From positions 1 to 9,278 of the forward strand of contig JAFGJF010000278.1 in NCBI GenBank assembly GCA_016929205.1: DNA of 9,278 bases, given 5' to 3'. The position numbers were made by a program, and so were the translations under genes. Below the pieces are notes generated by a model. That model had not been told where the DNA came from. It saw only the letters and a program-made list of their open reading frames with translations, and ran no database searches. Every line of letters begins with the position of its first letter. Positions within the stretch are counted from its first letter, which is position 1. Shown here in pieces: positions 1 to 4,944 of this stretch. The DNA comes from Anaerolineae bacterium. Its GTDB lineage: Bacteria > Chloroflexota > Anaerolineae > JAFGEY01.

Positions 1-180
1 GCCGATCAATTGGACATTAGCGAAGCGACGGTACGCACCCATGTTAGTCACATCTTGACCAAGTTGGAACTATCCAGTCGTACACAAGCTGCGCTCTATG
101 CGCTGCGAAGAGGATTGGCATCTTTGGAAGATGCCGCACTGGTTCCAAGCGACACAGGTTTGACAAGTATCCAAAAGTAG
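1..180 (+). CDS. LuxR/NarL-type response regulator, C-terminal HTH domain (partial, 5' end off the window)
   Basis: The first 59 codons of the window are open to a TAG stop and encode the end of a LuxR-family DNA-binding domain. The stretch [16 protein letters not shown] is a textbook recognition helix of the NarL/FixJ class, followed by [18 protein letters not shown], the usual last helix. A tail of about 20 residues without recognisable structure follows. In this family the HTH is normally the C-terminal half of a two-component response regulator with an N-terminal phospho-receiver domain; that part lies outside the window, so the receiver is assumed, not seen. The gene's last codons carry the promoter of the next unit, so the regulator and the downstream transporter are adjacent, but control of one by the other is only a possibility. 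Confidence 0.9.
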   Translation, partial: ADQLDISEATVRTHVSHILTKLELSSRTQAALYALRRGLASLEDAALVPSDTGLTSIQK

Positions 181-188
181 GCTATAAT
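160..188 (+). promoter_or_regulatory. Consensus sigma-70 promoter inside the end of the regulator gene
   Basis: TTGACA (160-165), a 17-base spacer and TATAAT (183-188) match the vegetative sigma-70 consensus at all twelve positions. Transcription would start near 195, a few bases before the AAGGAGG of the leader ORF. The -35 and most of the spacer overlap the last codons of the upstream regulator gene. Such a strong promoter in front of two terminators suggests that output is set by termination rather than initiation. Confidence 0.9.
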
Positions 189-219
189 GAATATATCTTT
201 GCAAAGGAGGCTAATAGGC

Positions 220-318
220 ATGGACAACAGAATCAGGCGTGTATTTATTGTCTATATGCATATCAACGACGGTAGCGTCGCTGGTGTGTGTTGTCATGGT
301 GTGCCTATTGGATGTTAA
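220..318 (+). CDS. 32-codon leader peptide ORF upstream of the ABC exporter
   Basis: A short ORF starts at ATG 220 with an excellent Shine-Dalgarno, AAGGAGG at 204-210, nine bases upstream, and ends at TAA 316-318. The peptide begins MDNRIRRVFIVYMHIND and ends GVCCHGVPIGC. It has two basic residues and a short hydrophobic patch near the start, and three cysteines in the last eleven residues. It has no signal peptide and I recognise no family. Its position fits a regulatory leader peptide: it lies between a consensus promoter and two terminators, directly ahead of a BmrCD-like exporter, and its codons 26-29 can pair with terminator 1. In Bacillus subtilis the bmrB leader peptide controls bmrCD by translation-dependent attenuation. 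A secreted or modified cysteine-rich peptide handled by the exporter is a less likely alternative. Its translation is likely from the ribosome site; its function is inferred. Confidence 0.7.
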   Translation: MDNRIRRVFIVYMHINDGSVAGVCCHGVPIGC

Positions 319-348
319 CATAACAACTTCAAGGCCGTGGGCACACTA
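297..348 (+). promoter_or_regulatory. Candidate antiterminator helix of the exporter leader
   Basis: Bases 297-306, inside the 3' end of the leader ORF, can pair with 339-348. The core is GTGTGCC (299-305) with GGCACAC (340-346), seven Watson-Crick pairs, extended to ten pairs by two G-U pairs and one A-U pair. The downstream strand takes the top of the 5' arm and the loop of terminator 1. The two structures exclude each other unless a pseudoknot forms. A ribosome finishing the leader ORF would cover 297-306 and let the terminator form; a ribosome held further upstream would leave the antiterminator free. The pairing is visible in the sequence; the mechanism is inferred. Confidence 0.5.
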
Positions 349-364
349 GCCCACGGCCTTTTTT
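331..364 (+). terminator. Intrinsic terminator 1 in the exporter leader
   Basis: A perfect 12-bp stem, AAGGCCGTGGGC (331-342) with GCCCACGGCCTT (349-360), has a 6-base loop and a T-run to 364. It starts 13 bases after the leader ORF stop. On its own it should stop most transcripts from the 160-188 promoter before the transporter genes. Confidence 0.93.
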
Positions 365-380
365 ATTGGGAACGTATTAT

Positions 381-411
381 GCCGTGGGACAAAACGTCTC
401 GCGGCTTTTTT
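381..411 (+). terminator. Intrinsic terminator 2 in the exporter leader
   Basis: GCCGTGGGAC (381-390) pairs with GTCTCGCGGC (396-405), ten pairs of which two are G-T, around a 5-base loop. Six T's follow (406-411). Its 5' arm repeats eight bases (GCCGTGGG) of the 5' arm of terminator 1, so 381-388 can also pair perfectly with 350-357 of terminator 1. It ends 30 bases before the first transporter start codon. Confidence 0.8.
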
Positions 412-440
412 GTTGCCAGATACTGGAGGAACAAACATAG

Positions 441-2387
441 ATGGCCCAAACCGTAGACAATTTCAAACTTGACCAACAGCTATCTTTTGATCTGAAAAAC
501 ACCATATCCGAGAACCGGCTGCTGGGACTGTGGAAAATGATGCATGGCTTCCAGTGGTTCTACATCGGCGCTGTAATCGTCATCGCAATCGGCGCAAGTA
601 TGCGTTCATTGACGTTCAAACTGCTGCAGTTTATCGTGGATGAGGTGTTCACCAAAGGATTGTACAGAGACAAACTGTTTCTTTTTGGACTGGCTTTTGT
701 TGGCCTGGCCATATTCGAGGGCTTGTTTTCATACTTGCGCGGTACGTGGGCAGCACGCACCGCAGAGGGAGTCACGCTGCGACTGCGCAACTATCTGTAC
801 GATCACATCCAGCGGCTCAGCTTTACTTTTCACGATCACGCAAAAACCGGTGAACTGATCCAAAAAGTAACGTCGGATGTAGACACGTTGCGGCGCTTTT
901 ATGCCGATCAGGCAATTGGCATCGGCCGCATCGTAGCTTTGTTTACCATCAACATGATTATGCTGCTGCAAATGAACTGGCAGCTTGCCTTGCTTTCGGT
1001 GATCATTATGCCCATCGTCATTTTGATGTCCATCTTTTTCTTTGGTAAGGTCTCCAAAGCGTACGAAAGGTACCAAGAACAAGACGCGGTCGTATCAACC
1101 AAGTTACAAGAAAATTTGAGCGGCGTACGCGTGGTGCGGGCCTTTGCTCGCCAAAAGTACGAGATCGACCAATTTGAAAAGGAAAACTGGGAAAAATACC
1201 GGCGAGGGAAAAAACTACTCCTGATGCACTCGACTTACTGGCCGGTCTCTGAACTGTTGTGTGCGGCGCAAACCCTGTTGGTACTAGTCGTTGGCGCATT
1301 GATGGCAATGGATGGACAGATTACCATTGGCACGTATATTGCCATCAATGGCATGGTCATTTGGATTATCTGGCCGTTGCGTAACCTGGGTCGAATGATC
1401 GTCCAGGTATCGACTGGACTGGTTTCTTACCGTCGTATAGCTGGCATCATTGCTCAGAATCGTGAGGACATTACTTTCGGAAATATACCATCGGGAGCAG
1501 AACTACAAGGCAAGATCGTATTCGATCGCGTCAATTTTGCTTACGAACCGGCACAAACTCAAGAGGATAGTCAGGGTGAAAAGAAAAAGAAATGGTGGCA
1601 CCGGTTCAGACAACACGGCCGAGATCATCCGATGCCGCCCAAGCCAGACTCGTCAAATTCCATAGAACCAATCCAAGTGCTGCATGATATCACTTTCCGG
1701 TGCGATCCAGGACAAGTCGTCGCTATGCTTGGCTCAACGGGTTCGGGCAAAAGCAGCATCATCAATCTGTTGCTGCGCTTTTACGAATATCAAGAGGGCA
1801 GCATTCGTCTCGATGGGCGTGAGATCAATACCTACCCCAAGAATTGGCTACGACGCCAGATTGGCATTGTAGAACAAGAACCGTTCCTATTCTCGCGAAC
1901 AATCCGTGAAAACATTGTCTACGGTGCACAGCGAGAGGTAACAGACCAAGAAGTGGAAGCAGCGGCCAAGTCCGCTGCGATCCACAACATTATTCTCACG
2001 TTTCCTCAAGGTTACGACACGCTGGTTGGCGAAAAAGGTGTGACACTCTCTGGCGGTCAACGCCAGCGTGTAGCAATTGCCCGCACCCTGCTCAAAGACC
2101 CGCGCATCCTGATCTTTGATGATGCCATGTCATCCGTAGATACCGAAACCGAGGCACACATTCAAGAAGCTTTGGAAAAACTGATGAAGGGGCGTACCAG
2201 TTTCGTCATCGCTCACCGCATCCAAAGCGTGATGCACGCCGACCTGATCCTGGTATTGGACAAGGGACACATTGTACAAAAGGGAACACACGAAGAATTG
2301 ATCCAGCAACCTGGTATCTATCAACGAATTTACAATCTTCAAGCTCATATTGAACAAAAAGTTGAGCGCGAAGTCGCCACTGCCTAA
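441..2387 (+). CDS. Heterodimeric ABC exporter subunit with degenerate ATPase site (BmrC/TM287-like)
   Basis: This 648-residue half-transporter has an N-terminal six-helix membrane domain (about residues 36-320) and a C-terminal ATPase domain. Visible motifs are A-loop Tyr368, Walker A GSTGSGKS (431-438, Lys437), Q-loop Gln479, signature LSGGQ (536-540), Walker B ILIFD (556-560), D-loop SSVD (564-567) and switch His592. The residue after Walker B is Asp561 instead of the catalytic Glu, the mark of the degenerate-site subunit of heterodimeric type IV exporters such as TM287/288 and BmrCD. The partner is the next gene. An unusual insertion of about 38 residues (371-409), with four consecutive lysines followed by WWHRFRQHGR, sits just after the A-loop. 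The start ATG has GGAGG at 425-429. Expression must pass two terminators upstream. It probably exports drugs or lipophilic compounds; the substrate cannot be read from sequence. Confidence 0.93.
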   Translation: MAQTVDNFKLDQQLSFDLKNTISENRLLGLWKMMHGFQWFYIGAVIVIAIGASMRSLTFKLLQFIVDEVFTKGLYRDKLFLFGLAFVGLAIFEGLFSYLRGTWAARTAEGVTLRLRNYLYDHIQRLSFTFHDHAKTGELIQKVTSDVDTLRRFYADQAIGIGRIVALFTINMIMLLQMNWQLALLSVIIMPIVILMSIFFFGKVSKAYERYQEQDAVVSTKLQENLSGVRVVRAFARQKYEIDQFEKENWEKYRRGKKLLLMHSTYWPVSELLCAAQTLLVLVVGALMAMDGQITIGTYIAINGMVIWIIWPLRNLGRMIVQVSTGLVSYRRIAGIIAQNREDITFGNIPSGAELQGKIVFDRVNFAYEPAQTQEDSQGEKKKKWWHRFRQHGRDHPMPPKPDSSNSIEPIQVLHDITFRCDPGQVVAMLGSTGSGKSSIINLLLRFYEYQEGSIRLDGREINTYPKNWLRRQIGIVEQEPFLFSRTIRENIVYGAQREVTDQEVEAAAKSAAIHNIILTFPQGYDTLVGEKGVTLSGGQRQRVAIARTLLKDPRILIFDDAMSSVDTETEAHIQEALEKLMKGRTSFVIAHRIQSVMHADLILVLDKGHIVQKGTHEELIQQPGIYQRIYNLQAHIEQKVEREVATA

Positions 2388-2436
2388 AAGCAGGATCCAG
2401 GCTTTCCGTCAGTTCCATTTCTGGAGAAAAACAACA

Positions 2437-4329
2437 ATGTCCGAACAACAACACTACTTTGAAGAAGAAGAATTTACGACAACATTCAACGGCCGCGTCG
2501 TCGCACGCATCTTGAAACAGGCAAAACCCTACTGGCACTGGGTGCTCGGGTTTATCCTCCTGATCGCCCTGTGCTCGGTGCTGGATTCGTTTTTTACATT
2601 CCAGAGCAAACGCATCATTGACGAAGGCATCATGACTGGTAACAGAGCGCGGCTAATGCAACTGGTCACCGTGTATGGGATCGTCGTCGTTATACAGGCC
2701 ATCGCGGTATTTGGGTTCATTTACTTTGCCGGCGTGCTGGGTGAGCGCATCCATTACGACATCCGCCGCAAGCTGTTCAACCACCTGCAAGAACTATCGT
2801 TCTCTTATTTTGACAAGACGCCGGTAGGTTGGATTATGTCTCGCGTGACCTCTGACTCAGGCCGCATCTCAGAACTGGTGACCTGGGGCCTGCTTGATGT
2901 GACTTGGGCCACCCTCAACGTCAGCACATCGATCGTGTTTATGGCCTTTATCAACTGGAGACTGTCATTGATCGTGGTTGCCGTTGTACCCGTTATGGTC
3001 GGGCTCGCTTTCTGGTTCCGCACAAAAATCCTATGGCAGTATCGCGAGGTACGCAAACAGAACTCCAAGCTGACCGGTATGTACAACGAAAACATCACCG
3101 GGGTGCGGGTGATCAAAGCCTTGAACCGTGAAGATCAGAATTTCTCCGAGTTCACCGCCGAGTCGACCGAGATGTACAAGGCCGGTTATCGCGCGGCATG
3201 GCTTTCGGCATTGTTTTTGCCGCTGGTGCAAATCGTCGGTGCATTTGGTATTGGAGGCATTGTCTGGTTCAGCGGCGCGCAACTCGAATTCGGCACCATT
3301 ACCATTGGTGGCATCCAAGCCTTTTTATCTTACGTTGGCTTTATGATGTGGCCGATTCAGGATATGGCTCGTGTCTATGCCGAAATGCAGCGTTCGGTGG
3401 CTTCTGCAGAACGCGTCTTTTCGCTAATGGATGCTGAACCTGATATCATCGACCGTCAACAAGCTGTCGATCCGGGTAGTATCGGTGGAACGATCGAGTT
3501 TGATCGCGTTGGCTTTTACTACGTCGATGATGATCCGGTATTGACCGACTTTAACCTGCGTGTCGTATCTGGCGAACGTATCGCCCTGGTTGGAGAAACG
3601 GGTGGAGGCAAGTCGACTATTGTCAATCTGATATGTCGTTTCTACGAACCGACGAGTGGAGAGATCCGCATCAACGGTCGTGATTACACCGAATTGACGC
3701 AAAACGCAATTCAGTCGCGTATTGGTATGGTCTTACAAACGCCGCACCTCTTTTCCGGCTCGCTCCGCGACAACATCCGCTACGGGCGATTGGACGCAAC
3801 CGACCAAGAGGTAGAAGAGGCAGCGCGGCTTGCTCGCGCTCATGACTTTATCGTCGAGATGGACAAAGGCTACGACGAACAGGTAGGCGAAGGCGGTATA
3901 CTCCTTTCCGTCGGGCAAAAACAATTGGTCAGCCTGGCACGTGCCTTGCTGGCTAATCCCGACATCTTTATCATGGATGAAGCAACCTCGTCAGTGGACA
4001 CGCTGACCGAAGCACGCATCCAACAAGGAATGGAAGCGATTATGGCCGGGCGCACTAGTTTTGTCATTGCTCATCGCCTGTCAACAATCAAGCGGGCCGA
4101 TCGCATCCTGGTTATCGAAAAAGGTCGTATTATCGAGCAAGGCTCGCACCATGAACTGATCCAGGCTCGTGGGCACTATTATGATTTGTACACACGCCAG
4201 TTCCGAAAAATGCTGGAACAAGAATACGATGCGTTCGAACAGGAAACACAAAACGATCAAGAAATCGGGGAGAAAATAAAAGTACCTGCCCTTCCTGAAT
4301 CACCTGCCCCCGAGATGTTGCCTGTTTAG
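2437..4329 (+). CDS. Heterodimeric ABC exporter subunit with catalytic Glu and degenerate signature (BmrD/TM288-like)
   Basis: This 630-residue half-transporter has a membrane domain (first helix about 33-55) and an ATPase domain. Motifs are A-loop region FYYVDDD (360-366), Walker A GETGGGKS (386-393, Lys392), Q-loop Gln434, Walker B IFIMDE with Asp514 and catalytic Glu515, and switch His546. The signature is LSVGQ (490-494), with Val for the first Gly. It therefore complements the upstream subunit: its Walker motifs plus the partner's LSGGQ form the competent ATP site, while its LSVGQ faces the partner's Asp site. I chose ATG 2437 because GGAGA at 2423-2427 lies nine bases upstream; an in-frame ATG at 2350 would overlap the first gene by 38 bases and add a basic tail outside the family pattern. 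The N-terminus is acidic (EEEE at 9-12) and a charged tail of about 40 residues follows the ATPase domain. It is cotranscribed with the first subunit across a 49-base gap. Confidence 0.93.
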   Translation: MSEQQHYFEEEEFTTTFNGRVVARILKQAKPYWHWVLGFILLIALCSVLDSFFTFQSKRIIDEGIMTGNRARLMQLVTVYGIVVVIQAIAVFGFIYFAGVLGERIHYDIRRKLFNHLQELSFSYFDKTPVGWIMSRVTSDSGRISELVTWGLLDVTWATLNVSTSIVFMAFINWRLSLIVVAVVPVMVGLAFWFRTKILWQYREVRKQNSKLTGMYNENITGVRVIKALNREDQNFSEFTAESTEMYKAGYRAAWLSALFLPLVQIVGAFGIGGIVWFSGAQLEFGTITIGGIQAFLSYVGFMMWPIQDMARVYAEMQRSVASAERVFSLMDAEPDIIDRQQAVDPGSIGGTIEFDRVGFYYVDDDPVLTDFNLRVVSGERIALVGETGGGKSTIVNLICRFYEPTSGEIRINGRDYTELTQNAIQSRIGMVLQTPHLFSGSLRDNIRYGRLDATDQEVEEAARLARAHDFIVEMDKGYDEQVGEGGILLSVGQKQLVSLARALLANPDIFIMDEATSSVDTLTEARIQQGMEAIMAGRTSFVIAHRLSTIKRADRILVIEKGRIIEQGSHHELIQARGHYYDLYTRQFRKMLEQEYDAFEQETQNDQEIGEKIKVPALPESPAPEMLPV

Positions 4330-4332
4330 CAT

Positions 4333-4366
4333 AAAAAAGCCTCCAGTATGCCTGGAGGCTTTTTTT
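4333..4366 (+). terminator. Intrinsic terminator after the ABC exporter genes
   Basis: GCCTCCAG (4339-4346) pairs with CTGGAGGC (4352-4359) around a 5-base loop. It is flanked by six A's upstream and seven T's (4360-4366) downstream, which extend the stem. The symmetry makes it able to act in both directions. It separates the exporter unit from the selenoprotein-yggS unit. Confidence 0.93.
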
Positions 4367-4386
4367 CGATTCCACTATTCCAGTAC

Positions 4387-4399
4387 AATCACTGTGATT
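4387..4399. promoter_or_regulatory. Palindromic operator candidate next to the -35 box
   Basis: AATCAC-T-GTGATT is a perfect 6+1+6 inverted repeat whose last base is the first base of the -35 box of the promoter at 4399-4427. Its position suits a regulator binding site. I do not recognise the motif as that of a named regulator. Confidence 0.35.
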
Positions 4400-4427
4400 T
4401 GTCTTAATGTCCAAGTGATGATATGAT
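4399..4427 (+). promoter_or_regulatory. Promoter of the selenoprotein-yggS operon
   Basis: TTGTCT (4399-4404), a 17-base spacer and TATGAT (4422-4427) form a good sigma-70 promoter. Transcription would begin near 4434, so the tandem 27-bp repeat makes up almost the whole 5' leader. No other promoter-like pair of similar quality is visible between the upstream terminator and the gene. Confidence 0.7.
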
Positions 4428-4431
4428 CTCT

Positions 4432-4485
4432 CTTGCCCTGATATCAACAGTCTACAAACTTGCCCTGATGTCAACAGTCTACAAA
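4432..4485. repeat. Tandem duplication of a 27-bp unit in the 5' leader
   Basis: Two copies of a 27-base unit (4432-4458 and 4459-4485) lie head to tail with no spacer. The unit begins CTTGCCCTGAT and ends CAACAGTCTACAAA. They differ only at unit position 12 (A4443 against G4470), where copy 1 holds the palindrome TGATATCA. The array starts four bases after the -10 box and ends inside the ribosome site of the selenoprotein gene. It could be a doubled operator, a leader-RNA element or a recent slippage duplication; the sequence does not decide. Confidence 0.9.
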
Positions 4486-4489
4486 GGAG

Positions 4490-4933
4490 ATGGCAACGCT
4501 GGACAACAACAAAAAGGAATGGACGAAAATCACTACACAAGCAGGAGACTATCTTAGTAACGGCTGTCATTGATCCGAGGCCGTATTTCTCGCCGTGGGC
4601 GAGCACGTACTGGATCAGATCAGTCCTACAAGCCAGCGTATGGCAACCTTGTTCGCTGGTGGTCTAGGGGGCAGCCATGAGGAAATGTGTGGTGCATTAG
4701 CCGGCGCCATCCTGGTGATGAGTGCCTTGTTGGGACGCACAGATTGCAAAGCAGACGACAAGGACGGGATGGCCCTCGCCAAACATTACCGTGAATTGTT
4801 CTTGGACGAATTGGGTCACACGCGTTGCGCACCACTACGCGAATGGGCGCATGGTCCGCAGGGCACAGGCTCCTGTCGACCATTGGTCGAGCGCGCCACG
4901 ACGATTTTGTTGCAATTGCTTGATGTAGATTAG
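4490..4933 (+). CDS. C_GCAxxG_C_C family selenoprotein (in-frame TGA read as selenocysteine)
   Basis: One frame runs from ATG 4490 to TAG 4931-4933 with a single interruption, TGA at codon 28 (4571-4573). Both sides belong to one protein of about 147 residues, the usual size of the C_GCAxxG_C_C (four-cysteine, putative redox) family. The first part reads AGDYLSNGCH-U-SEAVFLAVGEHV, where family members have GxNC-SEAV, so the TGA replaces the first conserved Cys. The other conserved positions are present: Cys67 in MCGALAG, Cys113 in GHTRCAPL and Cys129 in GSCRPLVE. Cys26 makes a Cys-His-Sec motif. A SECIS-like hairpin follows the TGA. The start is uncertain: AAAGGAG (4483-4489) abuts ATG 4490 but is ideally spaced for CTG 4499 in the same frame. 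Substrate and partners of the family are unknown to me. It is cotranscribed with the YggS-like gene. The alternative is a Cys-to-stop pseudogene or a short product from GTG 4595. Confidence 0.8.
4571..4618 (+). promoter_or_regulatory. SECIS-like hairpin downstream of the in-frame TGA
   Basis: The upper stem is CTCGCC (4589-4594) with GGCGAG (4598-4603), and its loop is GTG. A lower helix GTAT (4583-4586) with GTAC (4607-4610), and a basal helix TGATCC (4571-4576) with GGATCA (4612-4617), are separated by internal loops. Twenty-one bases lie between the TGA and the loop. Bacterial SECIS elements lie inside the coding region just after the UGA, with a loop about 16-37 bases away that starts with GU; this fits. 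The fold was drawn by eye. Confidence 0.65.
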
Positions 4934-4944
4934 GATAATTGGCG

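Noticed and set aside
375..380. TATTAT as a -10 box for a transporter-specific promoter after terminator 1
   Set aside because: There is no -35-like hexamer at 16-18 bases upstream, and the region is occupied by the terminator stems.
729..1308. Reverse-strand open frames inside the exporter genes
   Set aside because: They have no ribosome sites or family resemblance and lie opposite strongly conserved coding sequence.
2350..2436. An earlier start (ATG 2350) for the second exporter subunit
   Set aside because: It would overlap the first subunit by 38 bases and add a basic stretch not typical of the family, while ATG 2437 has a well-spaced GGAGA.
4432..4485. A CRISPR array or mobile-element end
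   Set aside because: There are only two copies, head to tail without spacers, no inverted ends, and no transposase or Cas gene nearby.
4571..4573. TGA read as tryptophan, or a plain nonsense mutation
   Set aside because: Other genes in the window stop at TGA and use TGG for Trp, so a code change is unlikely. The family has Cys here and a SECIS-like hairpin follows, which favours selenocysteine. A nonsense mutation cannot be fully excluded.
4595..4933. A 112-residue gene starting at GTG 4595
   Set aside because: There is no ribosome site before it, and the frame continues upstream through one TGA into the family's N-terminal part with a conserved Cys position. It is the truncated view of the selenoprotein gene.
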